Of a DNA stretch of 64,000 bases, positions 29,348 through 37,539 are shown in pieces (position 1 is the stretch's first letter; every line of letters begins with the position of its first letter). The stretch is from Pseudoalteromonas luteoviolacea (GTDB taxonomy: Bacteria; Pseudomonadota; Gammaproteobacteria; Enterobacterales; Alteromonadaceae): the NCBI RefSeq assembly GCF_000814765.1, contig NZ_JWIC01000001.1:62001-126000 (forward strand). The letters are read 5' to 3'. Both the position numbers and the translations under genes were made by a program. Under the pieces are notes generated by a model. The model was not told where the DNA came from, did no database searches, and saw only the letters and a program-made list of their open reading frames with translations.

Positions 29348-30015
29348 TGAGTGTATCAGGCGTTTTATTCGATTTAGATGGCACCTTGGTTGACAGTGTA
29401 ACAGAGATGCACTTGGCGTTAAATTTAGCACTTTCTGACGTGGCTTTTCCCGTTGTATCTCATGGGCAAGTACAGCAATGGGTAGGCAATGGCATTGATG
29501 TACTCGTCAAGCGAGGTCTGAGCTGCGATCTTGAGATCAACCCAGATCTATCCGATACCTTGGTGACACAGGCCATTGCACGCTTTAAAGTACATTATCA
29601 GGCGTTAGTTGGCGAGTATGCTGCACTTTATCCTGGCGTTGAAGTCGGGTTGTACGAGCTGGGGGCCTTACCAAAAGCACTCGTGACTAATAAAAATAGA
29701 GCATTTACCTTACAGCTTTTGCAAAAGCTTAACATTGCCAAGCATTTTGATGTTATTGTATGTGGAGATGATGGAAACAAAAAGCCGGATCCATATTTGC
29801 TTAAGCTTGCATGTAAACAGTTGGGCATAGCAACTGAGAAAGCGATTATGATAGGGGATTCTAAGAGCGATATTTTAGCTGCACAAAGCGCTGAGATGCC
29901 TGTGATCGCGGTAAATTATGGATATAATCAAGGTGAACCGCTGTCGCAGTTTAATCCACAGTACCTCTGCGAGCAGTTCTCGGATATAATTCCCATTTTA
30001 ACAAACCAGAATTGA
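29347..30015 (+). CDS. gph: Phosphoglycolate phosphatase
   Basis: HAD-superfamily phosphatase that clears 2-phosphoglycolate, formed during repair of oxidised DNA ends. 222 residues: nucleophile motif FDLDGTLVDS at 8-17, VTNKNR (motif II), the K of GNKKPDPYLL (motif III) and IGDSKSDILAA (motif IV). Sits between rpe and trpS as in E. coli. Confidence 0.94.
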   Translation: MSVSGVLFDLDGTLVDSVTEMHLALNLALSDVAFPVVSHGQVQQWVGNGIDVLVKRGLSCDLEINPDLSDTLVTQAIARFKVHYQALVGEYAALYPGVEVGLYELGALPKALVTNKNRAFTLQLLQKLNIAKHFDVIVCGDDGNKKPDPYLLKLACKQLGIATEKAIMIGDSKSDILAAQSAEMPVIAVNYGYNQGEPLSQFNPQYLCEQFSDIIPILTNQN

Positions 30016-30029
30016 TATAAAGGAACAAG

Positions 30030-31034
30030 ATGACAAAACCAGTAGTATTAAGTGGCATTCAGCCAACCGGTGGTATGACTATAGGCAATTACGTAGGTGC
30101 CATAAACCAGTGGCTTAAGCTACAAGAAGATCACGATTGTTTCTTTATGTTAGTAGATCTTCACTCTTTGACGGTACGTCAAGATCCTGCGGTATTGCGT
30201 GAGCGAGTATTAGATGGAATCGCAATGTATACTGCCTGTGGTATTGACCCGAATAAATCGTCGTTATTTGTACAGTCACAAGTACCAGAGCATGCTCAGT
30301 TAAGTTGGGTATTGAACTGCTATGCTCAAATGGGCGAATTGAACCGCATGACACAATTTAAGGATAAGTCGGCAAAACATTCTAACAATGTTAACGTGGG
30401 CTTGTTCTCATATCCTGTGCTGCAAGCAGCAGATATTCTTCTTTATAATACAGATCAGGTACCTGTAGGCGAGGATCAAAAGCAGCACTTAGAGCTGACT
30501 CGTGATATCGCCACTCGCTTTAACAACATTTATGGCGAGGTCTTTAAAGTACCTGAACCTTACATCCCGGAATTTGGCGCTCGCGTGATGAGCTTACAAG
30601 ATCCGTCAAAGAAAATGTCTAAATCAGATGACAATCCAAATGCGTTTGTGATGCTGTTAGATGAGCCGAAAAAAATAGAGAAAAAGCTGAAAAAAGCGGT
30701 GACTGACTCTGATGAGCAAGCACGTATTTATTTTGATCGACAAGAAAAACCAGGCGTGTCTAACTTATTGACGTTGTTGTCGGTAGCAACAGGGCGTTCA
30801 ATTGACACGCTAGTTCCTGAATACGAAGACAAAATGTATGGGCACCTGAAGAAAGACACTGCGGCCGCAGTCGTTGAAATGTTAGAGCCTATCCAAGCTC
30901 GCTTTCGCGAGATCCGCTCAGACCAAGCACTGTTAGACAATATTATGCGCAGTGGTGCGGAAAAAGCGGGTGAACGAGCAGAGAAAACACTGAAGGCTGT
31001 GTATGATGCAGTCGGTTTTATCCCTCGTCCATAG
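30030..31034 (+). CDS. trpS: Tryptophanyl-tRNA synthetase
   Basis: Class I aminoacyl-tRNA synthetase, 334 residues (same length as E. coli). Signature [15 protein letters not shown] replaces the HIGH motif with TIGN, KMSKS occurs as KKMSKSDDN, and [16 protein letters not shown] and [16 protein letters not shown] complete the Trp and ATP site. AAGGAAC precedes the ATG. Confidence 0.98.
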   Translation: MTKPVVLSGIQPTGGMTIGNYVGAINQWLKLQEDHDCFFMLVDLHSLTVRQDPAVLRERVLDGIAMYTACGIDPNKSSLFVQSQVPEHAQLSWVLNCYAQMGELNRMTQFKDKSAKHSNNVNVGLFSYPVLQAADILLYNTDQVPVGEDQKQHLELTRDIATRFNNIYGEVFKVPEPYIPEFGARVMSLQDPSKKMSKSDDNPNAFVMLLDEPKKIEKKLKKAVTDSDEQARIYFDRQEKPGVSNLLTLLSVATGRSIDTLVPEYEDKMYGHLKKDTAAAVVEMLEPIQARFREIRSDQALLDNIMRSGAEKAGERAEKTLKAVYDAVGFIPRP

Positions 31035-31058
31035 CATTCAACGCTGATAGCAATTAAG

Positions 31059-31089
31059 AGCCAAAGCCAATTCATGCTTTGGCTTTTTT
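31059..31089 (+). terminator. Rho-independent terminator of trpS
   Basis: AGCCAAAGC (31059-31067) pairs with GCTTTGGCT (31076-31084), 8-base loop, six T to 31089. It closes the aroK-trpS stretch. Confidence 0.9.
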
Positions 31090-31215
31090 GCTTTTAATGC
31101 CAGTACGTTCATAATTTAACACGCGCTCAGTGCGTTTAAATATATAGTGAGACAGCTAGGAAAATGTATACATTGGCAGAGAAATAAGTGCGAGAAGCGC
31201 TGCCATCAGAGGGAT

Positions 31216-31245
31216 AAAAAAGGGGAATGACAAGTCACTCCCCTT
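31216..31245 (-). terminator. Terminator of the lysine-riboswitch operon
   Basis: On the minus strand GGGGAGTGAC (31243-31234) pairs with GTCATTCCCC (31231-31222) with one mismatch, followed by a run of T (complement of 31216-31221). It lies about 40 bases after the stop of the last gene. Confidence 0.85.
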
Positions 31246-31285
31246 AGCAAGTAAGTCTGAGACCTACCTACTCTCACGCAATTTT

Positions 31286-32398
31286 TTATAGTTCAAAGTA
31301 GTTGGTGAACAATTTATATAATTCTGTCCCTTGGTTCACGCTCGCAGAGGCAAAATGTAAGATGGCGATTGCATCTTGATCAAATGTGATTGGGTTCAAT
31401 GCTTCACCTTGTGCGTATTTATCCATGCGTAAAATATTCACCAATGTGTCGCCTGCTTTAATGTGTCCACCAAGTGGTGCTTGGTATTCCACCATGCCAC
31501 CCATAGGTGCATAAAAGGCCGTGTAATCTTTCAAATAGCAGGCATAACGAGTGATAGGGTGAGGCTGACATCCGCCCTCTAAAATCACTTCTTTATGCGT
31601 CAGGTAGCTGAGAATACTCTCTGCATCATACTGAGCTTCGCTGAGATCAATGTGCTCTTGAGAGCCCAATTCCACAGTAAATGCTTCAGTTAATACGTCT
31701 AAATGCTTGCCATGTTGCGCAAGCGCTTCGCTTAATTTCCACCAAGGGCAGAAACACGCTTCATCCATTGCCCCATCAAATTCATTGGGGATCAGCAAGG
31801 TGTGCGCAATATTAAAATAGTGTGCGCTTGCTTGTGCATACTCTGGACAATACAAATGTTTGGAAGACACAGGGCCAGTATGCAAATCCAAAACAAGGTC
31901 CGCTTCGTGGGCAAGGCGCTGTAAATTGACCGCGATGCGTTTGCCTGTTTTCATTGTATGCATTGGCTGGGCAAGCAACGCGTCTGTTTGCTCAATTAAC
32001 AGCTTTTTAAATTCACTGCGAATTTCCTGCTCAGAAGATTGAGCATGGCGTAATGCAAAGTCCTCTACAAGATGCCCATGATCATGGTACAAGCGGTTCC
32101 AATTTTCGCCAGTGATTGGGTCAAAGCGGCCAAGCGTAAATTCCCCTGATTTTTGGTTGCACCCTATAGGGTTTGCATAAGGGACTAAAGTGATTGAGCC
32201 GGATATATGCGCTGTTTTTAGTTTTTCTAATAAGGCATAAATCACCGCATTACCCTGTACTTCAGCGCCATGCATATTGGCTTGTATATAAACTTTGGGA
32301 CCTTGATTTTCATTGCCAATAGTAAACACCGGAATTGACATGGCTTGTCCATTTGCCAGCTCCGCAACTTGAATGGATGTTTGAGTGATCTGATTCAT
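31286..32398 (-). CDS. AstE/aspartoacylase-family zinc amidohydrolase, candidate succinyl-DAP desuccinylase
   Basis: Start set at ATG 32398 (MNQITQTSIQVAEL), two bases after the stop of the upstream gene and served by GAGG inside its last codons; a longer frame only reads back into that gene. 370 residues of the succinylglutamate desuccinylase/aspartoacylase (M14-like) family. Zinc ligands H43 and E46 in MHGAEVQGN, H173 in DLHTG, catalytic Glu243 in TVELGSQE; the C-terminal part (PMGGMVEYQAPLGGHIKAGD) is a barrel-sandwich domain usual in the broader family. Such enzymes remove acyl groups from amino acids. Fourth gene of an operon with dapA and dapD: I infer it removes succinate from N-succinyl-LL-diaminopimelate in place of DapE. 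Confidence 0.75.
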   Translation of the reverse strand: MNQITQTSIQVAELANGQAMSIPVFTIGNENQGPKVYIQANMHGAEVQGNAVIYALLEKLKTAHISGSITLVPYANPIGCNQKSGEFTLGRFDPITGENWNRLYHDHGHLVEDFALRHAQSSEQEIRSEFKKLLIEQTDALLAQPMHTMKTGKRIAVNLQRLAHEADLVLDLHTGPVSSKHLYCPEYAQASAHYFNIAHTLLIPNEFDGAMDEACFCPWWKLSEALAQHGKHLDVLTEAFTVELGSQEHIDLSEAQYDAESILSYLTHKEVILEGGCQPHPITRYACYLKDYTAFYAPMGGMVEYQAPLGGHIKAGDTLVNILRMDKYAQGEALNPITFDQDAIAILHFASASVNQGTELYKLFTNYFEL

Positions 32399-32400
32399 AG

Positions 32401-33606
32401 TTACCTCAAATAATTCTCTGGTGTTAATGGTGGTCTGACACAGCGTATTTGGCCGGACTGATAAATGTATTCGCTCGGGAGGGTATGGCATAAAAAGTAC
32501 GGCATGCTTTCTGTAAACCCATAAGCGCCGCATTGGCCAAAGACCACCCAGTCATGCTCATCGATGTCATTGGGTAAGGTGTGCTCCCCTAAGTGATCCA
32601 GTGCAGTACATAGCGGACCATGTAACGTGTAGGGCGCTGTGGCGCTCGTACTTTCACGCAACAGTGAAGCCGGGAAAGCTTGTGATGTCACCGCTGGGCG
32701 AAGTATATGATTGATGCCTCCTGCTAAAATGAGTTGGTTGCTGCCATAATTTTGCTTTTGTTCGACAACTGGGTTGACATAATAACCACATTCACCGACG
32801 GCGTAGCGACCTAACTCCATCCAGAGTTCGTCAATATTTGTTTGTGTTTTTATATGCTCTAAGCTGCGTAAAATCGCCGGCCAATCAATATGAGGCTGCC
32901 CGTCAGCGTATGGGATGCCCAATCCACCACCCAAATCCAATACACGCAGATTTATCTTGAGCTGTTGAGCAAGCGTCATTAACGGGTCAACCATTTGCTG
33001 CCAAAGTGAAGCAAGTTTTTCGGCTTCAAGCATATTGCCCCATTGAAAAATGTGTAAACCGACAAAGTCTAAGTTAGGGTAGTCGCTTACTGTGAGTGCG
33101 CCCCATTCTTGTGTGCCTAATCCAAATGGCGTTAAGCTATCTCCTCCAAGCGGGTTTTTTTCATTGTCAGGCCAACGTAACTGCACGCGTAATAAGATAC
33201 GCAGTGCCGTATTATGTCGCTTAGCTGCTTCTTGCAGCCATGCGACTTGATTGAGGCTTTCGGCAACAAAGGTAGTTACACCTTGGTCTAAAAAAGCCTC
33301 AATTTGGCGTTTGGACTTGGCAGGTCCAGTGTTGAGTACGCGTTTTGCATCGATGCCTTGAGCCAATACTTGCTGTAGCTCACCGCTACTAGCAACATCA
33401 AAGTTGAAACCCGCTTTATCTAACGTTTGAATAATGCTGGACAGTGGGTTTGCTTTGACAGCATACCAAAGCTTGACAACAGATTGCTCTGTCAATCGCT
33501 TTAAATGGTGGCTCAATGCATCTAAATCGTAAAGATAAAATGGCTCATGCTGACTCTGTGTCAGTGTAGTAATGGCATTTTTTACTGGCGTACTCAAGGT
33601 GGACAT
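32401..33606 (-). CDS. Fold-III PLP-dependent decarboxylase (LysA/BtrK-like)
   Basis: 401 residues, alanine racemase-like barrel plus C-terminal beta domain. PLP lysine K51 in WYAVKANPL, phosphate loop GGGLGIPY at 226-233, ELGRYAVGECG at 264-273. The active-site strand reads GPLCTALD (Cys333, Thr334), not the CESxD of characterised DAP decarboxylases, and the helix-loop after strand 4 reads GLHIFQWG, not HxHIGS. From memory both variants resemble the BtrK/exosortase-associated type III group. Operon position and a lysine riboswitch argue for meso-DAP to lysine; the residues argue for a divergent substrate or pocket. Overlaps dapD by one base (TAATG). Confidence 0.75.
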   Translation of the reverse strand: MSTLSTPVKNAITTLTQSQHEPFYLYDLDALSHHLKRLTEQSVVKLWYAVKANPLSSIIQTLDKAGFNFDVASSGELQQVLAQGIDAKRVLNTGPAKSKRQIEAFLDQGVTTFVAESLNQVAWLQEAAKRHNTALRILLRVQLRWPDNEKNPLGGDSLTPFGLGTQEWGALTVSDYPNLDFVGLHIFQWGNMLEAEKLASLWQQMVDPLMTLAQQLKINLRVLDLGGGLGIPYADGQPHIDWPAILRSLEHIKTQTNIDELWMELGRYAVGECGYYVNPVVEQKQNYGSNQLILAGGINHILRPAVTSQAFPASLLRESTSATAPYTLHGPLCTALDHLGEHTLPNDIDEHDWVVFGQCGAYGFTESMPYFLCHTLPSEYIYQSGQIRCVRPPLTPENYLR

Positions 33607-34346
33607 TAGCGAAGCACCTCTTCAAGCTCAAGGGCTGCATCACTCTGTTCGTCACGATATTTTACAATTAACGCACAGGATAAACTTAGTCCCTGTTGCT
33701 GAGCCCATTCGCCTTTCGCTGGACGTGAACCAGGGATCACGATGGCATTTTCAGGGATCGCCTCACCTTTGTTTAAAGTACGTTCATTGACGCAATCATA
33801 GACAGGGACACTGGCAGACAAGCGAACGCCAGGTGCAAGCACAGCGCCTTTTTTGACAACAACGCCTTCAACGAGCACACAGCCTGCGCCAATAAATGCA
33901 TCATCTTCTACCACGACTGGACTGGCTCCAACAGGCTCTAACACGCCACCTACTTGTACAGCAGCGCTGAGGTGCACGTTTTTACCAATTTGGGCACATG
34001 AACCAACCAATGCATGACTGTCAACCATGGTGCCTTCGTCTACGTAAGCGCCGATATTTACATATGCTGGTGGCATGATAATGGTGCCAGGTGCCACATA
34101 TGCGCCACGACGCACACTGCTGCCACCAGGTACCATACGTACGCCAGCTTCTGCGGCAAAGCCCTGTGGTGCTAAGTTATCTTTATCAACGAAGCCACCA
34201 GGATATTCGGTATTGGTGCCATTTCTAAACGCTTCTAAGATGCCTTCTTTGACTTCGACATTTGCATGCCAATTGCCTTGCTCATCTTGCGTTGCTGCGC
34301 GAACAGTGCCGTTTTCTAGATTGTTTAATAGGGTTAACCAGCTCAT
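33606..34346 (-). CDS. dapD: Tetrahydrodipicolinate N-succinyltransferase, short form
   Basis: Transfers succinyl from succinyl-CoA to tetrahydrodipicolinate. 246 residues of left-handed beta-helix hexapeptide repeats. Clear DapD blocks: PPAYVNIGAYVDEGTMVDSH, VGSCAQIGKNVHLSAAVQVGG, VLEPVGASPVVVEDDAFIGAG and the late CALIVKYRDE, each like E. coli DapD. It lacks about 30 residues of the N-terminal helical domain of the 274-residue E. coli enzyme, and begins at the segment matching its residue 35 or so. Nine bases after dapA. A housekeeping dapD may exist elsewhere. Confidence 0.88.
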   Translation of the reverse strand: MSWLTLLNNLENGTVRAATQDEQGNWHANVEVKEGILEAFRNGTNTEYPGGFVDKDNLAPQGFAAEAGVRMVPGGSSVRRGAYVAPGTIIMPPAYVNIGAYVDEGTMVDSHALVGSCAQIGKNVHLSAAVQVGGVLEPVGASPVVVEDDAFIGAGCVLVEGVVVKKGAVLAPGVRLSASVPVYDCVNERTLNKGEAIPENAIVIPGSRPAKGEWAQQQGLSLSCALIVKYRDEQSDAALELEEVLR

Positions 34347-34355
34347 GATACTTCC

Positions 34356-35240
34356 TTAACTCCAAGATAAAATTGTTGAATTTGCGGTTTTGATAAATGT
34401 GGTGTCACTGAGTTCTAAATGTGTCAGTGGTGGACGCAAACGCGGTGTTTCTAGTTGGCCTTGTAAATGCATTAAGACTTTGACCGGGATCGGGTTTGCT
34501 ACGCTAAATAAACTATTTACGGCGTCTGTCCACGTGGTAAATAAATTAGGGTAAGTCCCTGCTAATGAGCGCTTTACAAACTCCGCAGTTTGCTGTGGCC
34601 AAGCGTTCGCTGCAACAGAGACCAACCCTGCGGCACCTGCTTGTGCAAAGTAAGGCATCAGTCCGTCATCGCCGCTATATATTGCAAGTTCGGGAGACGC
34701 TTTGCGGAAAGATTCAAATGTGGCGATATCGCCACTTGCCTCTTTAAGTGCCCACAAGTTAGGGTGTGAAGATAAGTTTTCAATGACATTTGGGCTTATC
34801 GCGACAGCGCTACGTCCCGGTACGTTGTAGAGCATGCAAGGATGCTCGCTGGCATCCAAGAGCGTCTTGAACCAGTGCGTCAGACCAACGTTCCCAGGCT
34901 TTGCATATAGTGGAGAGCCAACTAAAAATGCGTCGATTGGTTGAGCGTTACAAAACTCCACCCAATTTAGTTGCAGGGTAAGATCATGGCCGCCAATGGC
35001 AACCATTAATGGTACAGTCGGTGATAGCTCACAGACAAATTGCACAATATCACGCTGCTCTTGCTGCGATAAAGCAAGGCCTTCGCCGGTACTGCCAAGC
35101 AAAAGTATGCCATTGCCAGCTGCTTGTTGTGCGCGAACTAGCTGCGCCAAAGTGGCAAAGTCAACATGATTATTATCGTCGAACGGCGTAACAAGCGCAG
35201 TCCATAACGGGTAGTCAGATAAGTTGTATTTAGATTTCAT
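34356..35240 (-). CDS. dapA: 4-Hydroxy-tetrahydrodipicolinate synthase
   Basis: Condenses pyruvate and aspartate semialdehyde, the first step of the diaminopimelate branch. 294-residue TIM barrel: GSTGEG at 49-54 (consensus GTTGE), Tyr138 in YNVPGRS with Arg143, and Schiff-base Lys166 in ALKEASGD. Catalytic residues are complete; related aldolases (N-acetylneuraminate lyase type) share the fold, but the Arg of PGR and the operon support DapA. First gene after the lysine riboswitch; weak TAGAG precedes ATG 35240. Confidence 0.88.
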   Translation of the reverse strand: MKSKYNLSDYPLWTALVTPFDDNNHVDFATLAQLVRAQQAAGNGILLLGSTGEGLALSQQEQRDIVQFVCELSPTVPLMVAIGGHDLTLQLNWVEFCNAQPIDAFLVGSPLYAKPGNVGLTHWFKTLLDASEHPCMLYNVPGRSAVAISPNVIENLSSHPNLWALKEASGDIATFESFRKASPELAIYSGDDGLMPYFAQAGAAGLVSVAANAWPQQTAEFVKRSLAGTYPNLFTTWTDAVNSLFSVANPIPVKVLMHLQGQLETPRLRPPLTHLELSDTTFIKTANSTILSWS

Positions 35241-35330
35241 CTCTACCGAACTTAAATGCTGCTCGGCGACATGGGATATGAAGTGATAGCCCAGCTTCCG
35301 AACAATTAAAATTCGAAGAGCAATGGACTT

Positions 35331-35361
35331 AAAATAGAAAAAGGCTTGGCCTTATCTTTCT
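35331..35361 (-). terminator. Riboswitch expression platform: terminator before dapA
   Basis: On the minus strand AGAAA (35361-35357), a 3-base bulge and AAGGC (35353-35349) pair with GCCTT and TTTCT (35345-35336) around CAA, followed by ATTTT. The sequence GGTCTT, the 3' end of aptamer stem P1, could instead pair with AAGGCC of the terminator's rising arm (six pairs, one G-U), a built-in antiterminator. Confidence 0.75.
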
Positions 35362-35538
35362 AAGACCAGAAGCTCTCCACCAAATATGTTGGTGACAGTC
35401 GTTGGGATTCAGCCCAAGCGCCCGAAAAAGTCAGTTAGCAAAAGTGACGTCTTCTCGGCGTTAATTCCCCTCGCTAGTTGTCATCGGAGTTTGCTCTCCT
35501 CGTTCTAGCTACCTGAATAACGCACCTCTTCCAGCCCT
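35362..35538 (-). promoter_or_regulatory. Lysine riboswitch (L box) aptamer
   Basis: Read on the minus strand, the region reproduces the lysine aptamer as known from the E. coli lysC leader: GGAAGAGGTGCGTT at the 5' side, GAGGGGAATTAACGCCGAGA in the core (GCCGAG conserved), then GGGCTGAATCCC, ACTGTCACC and TGGTGGAGAGCTTCTGG at the 3' side. Stem P1 closes with AGGGCTGGAAG (35538-35528) against CTTCTGGTCTT (35372-35362), 11 pairs counting G-U. Total 177 bases, a usual size. Binding of lysine would stabilise P1 and favour the terminator, switching the dapA operon off. Confidence 0.92.
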
Positions 35539-35539
35539 C

Positions 35540-35562
35540 AAAACAGCATATGATGCTATTTT
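35540..35562. repeat. Palindromic hairpin next to the riboswitch
   Basis: AAAACAGCAT pairs with ATGCTATTTT (one mismatch) across a 3-base loop. It may lie in the 5' end of the riboswitch transcript or at its promoter. Confidence 0.4.
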
Positions 35563-35709
35563 GCGATATTAGGGTCAGCGGGGATTGAAACATTTCAGCC
35601 ATCTAGGTGTCAAGCTTCAAACTGTAAAAGATGAAAATTAAGCTACACTTGACTATGAAAGCTGCGTGCTCAATTACTGTGTTTTTGCATCCAACAAGGA
35701 GGCAAGCGG

Positions 35710-37464
35710 TTGCTTAAAATACTGAAAAACTTTCGTTTTAGATACATACTTGCGATTTCAATTATGGTGATTGTGATCACCACAGCAATGGCAACGATGC
35801 AGATATTATTATCACAACAATCTGCCAGTGCTCGGGTCATCAATACCGCAGGTATGCAAAGAATGTTATCGCAGAAAACGGCATTATTGTTGGGGGCTGA
35901 GTATATTCGCCAGCACCCCGGTACATTCGATGAGCAGCAAATGCTGCGCGATGCCTTGGCGATGATGGCTGAAAATCAGGCGTTTTTGTTGCAGCAGTCA
36001 GATGGGCGCTATATCCATTTGTCTGCAGAACTGCTCACTTTTTATTTTCAACCTCCGGCGTCCTTGGCTACGCGAGTTGATGAGTACATTGCATTAGTCA
36101 TCACAGCACATGATCAAGCTCTGCTGGGACAGTTAAAAGTAGAAAAGTTAATACAGATACAGACGCGCGCGAATGAGCTGATGGTGTTGTTAGATCAAGC
36201 AGTGACACTGCATGAACTCGTCGCGACGGATAAGGTAAAAAAATTACAAAATGTAGAGTTGTTAATCTGGGTTTTTGGGTTGCTGATTTTATTCCTTGAG
36301 GCGAGGTGGATTTTTTATCCAATGGAAAAAAGCATCCAGAAGAAAATTACGCACCTGCAGAAATTGAGGCTGGAAGCAAATCGATTAAAGCGCAGTAAAA
36401 GTGAGTTTTTAGCGCGCGCTAGCCATGAAATGCGCACACCATTACAAGCCATAATGGGCTATCTCACTTTGTATAAAGAGTCGAGCCAAGAAGCGCATTT
36501 AGATGTTGTAGAACATGCAGCAAAGCAATTAAATATCCTGTTGTCCTCAATCGATGATTACAATGTATTGTCGGAAAAAAAAGAAATTAAACTTGATAAC
36601 AAAGTGGCGTGTCTTTCAGAGACAATATCTCATGCTCTGGCAATATATAAACCACTATTACAACATAAAGCACTGTTATTTAATACGGAGTTGGGGGAGG
36701 GGTTATCACTGCCAGTTGAATGTGACCACAATCGTATTGCTTGGTTGGTTGGTCAAATTTTAGATAATGCAGTGAAGTTTACGGAATATGGTGAGGTCAG
36801 TCTGGAAGCAAACTGTGTGGTAACAAAAAGTGGTGAAGCACTGTTTCGTTGTGTGATCGGTGATACCGGTCCTGGTATTGCGCAGTCACAAGCCAATATT
36901 GATGAGGAAGAGAACTACCAAGGTATGCAGCTCGGTCTAACGAGGGCACAGCTGATAGTGACCATGTTGGGAGGTAAAATTATCTTTACTGACAATGAGC
37001 CTCATGGTACACGTGTTTTGTTAGAGTTGCCGGTGACAGTTGCAAAGCAACCGTTGTCCAATGGGACTGAAATTCAACGAGATGCGCTTGCATTATTGGT
37101 CGAAGATAATTTGCTCAACGCCCGCGTGGTGGTAACGTTATTAGAAAAGTTAGGCTTATCGGTGATTCATGTTGTAAACGGTCAAGAAGCGCTTTCTGAG
37201 CTGCAAAAGCAGGATTTTAGTCTCATATTAATGGACTTAAATATGCCGATTATGGATGGTTTTACAGCGATAAAAATGATACGCCATAATTTGGGATTAG
37301 AGGTGCCTATTTTGGTACTGACTGCAAATACATCAGAGCAAGCCGTGAGTCGTGTGTACGAGTTAGGTGCCAATACACATCTGTATAAACCTGTGGACAT
37401 GAAAGCACTGCAAGAAAAAGTCGAAATGTTAATCATGCCCTCTGCTGTGAGCAATACATTGTGA
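35710..37464 (+). CDS. Hybrid histidine kinase with PilJ-type sensor and receiver domain
   Basis: 584 residues, starting at TTG with AAGGAGG seven bases before it. TM1 about 12-33; periplasmic sensor with NTAGMQRMLSQKTA (residues 45-58), the PilJ/NarX-type motif; TM2 about 182-202; coiled linker; HisKA with SHEMRTPLQ (phospho-His239); HATPase with N353 in LDNAVKF and GDTGPGI at 384-390; C-terminal receiver 461-575 with Asp509 in LMDLNMPIMDGF and Lys560. Kinase and receiver residues are complete. No separate response regulator is adjacent, so output passes to an unlinked Hpt or regulator. Signal unknown. Confidence 0.92.
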   Translation: MLKILKNFRFRYILAISIMVIVITTAMATMQILLSQQSASARVINTAGMQRMLSQKTALLLGAEYIRQHPGTFDEQQMLRDALAMMAENQAFLLQQSDGRYIHLSAELLTFYFQPPASLATRVDEYIALVITAHDQALLGQLKVEKLIQIQTRANELMVLLDQAVTLHELVATDKVKKLQNVELLIWVFGLLILFLEARWIFYPMEKSIQKKITHLQKLRLEANRLKRSKSEFLARASHEMRTPLQAIMGYLTLYKESSQEAHLDVVEHAAKQLNILLSSIDDYNVLSEKKEIKLDNKVACLSETISHALAIYKPLLQHKALLFNTELGEGLSLPVECDHNRIAWLVGQILDNAVKFTEYGEVSLEANCVVTKSGEALFRCVIGDTGPGIAQSQANIDEEENYQGMQLGLTRAQLIVTMLGGKIIFTDNEPHGTRVLLELPVTVAKQPLSNGTEIQRDALALLVEDNLLNARVVVTLLEKLGLSVIHVVNGQEALSELQKQDFSLILMDLNMPIMDGFTAIKMIRHNLGLEVPILVLTANTSEQAVSRVYELGANTHLYKPVDMKALQEKVEMLIMPSAVSNTL

Positions 37465-37539
37465 AACCTAAGTGCTGGTGAGTGAGCGGTGTCAATGTGT
37501 GTGATGAGACAGCTGCCGTTAGAGCTCACCACACAGGTG

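Noticed and set aside
32399..32533. 45-residue N-terminal extension of the amidohydrolase
   Set aside because: It reads back into the decarboxylase gene in another frame; the family start fits ATG 32398.
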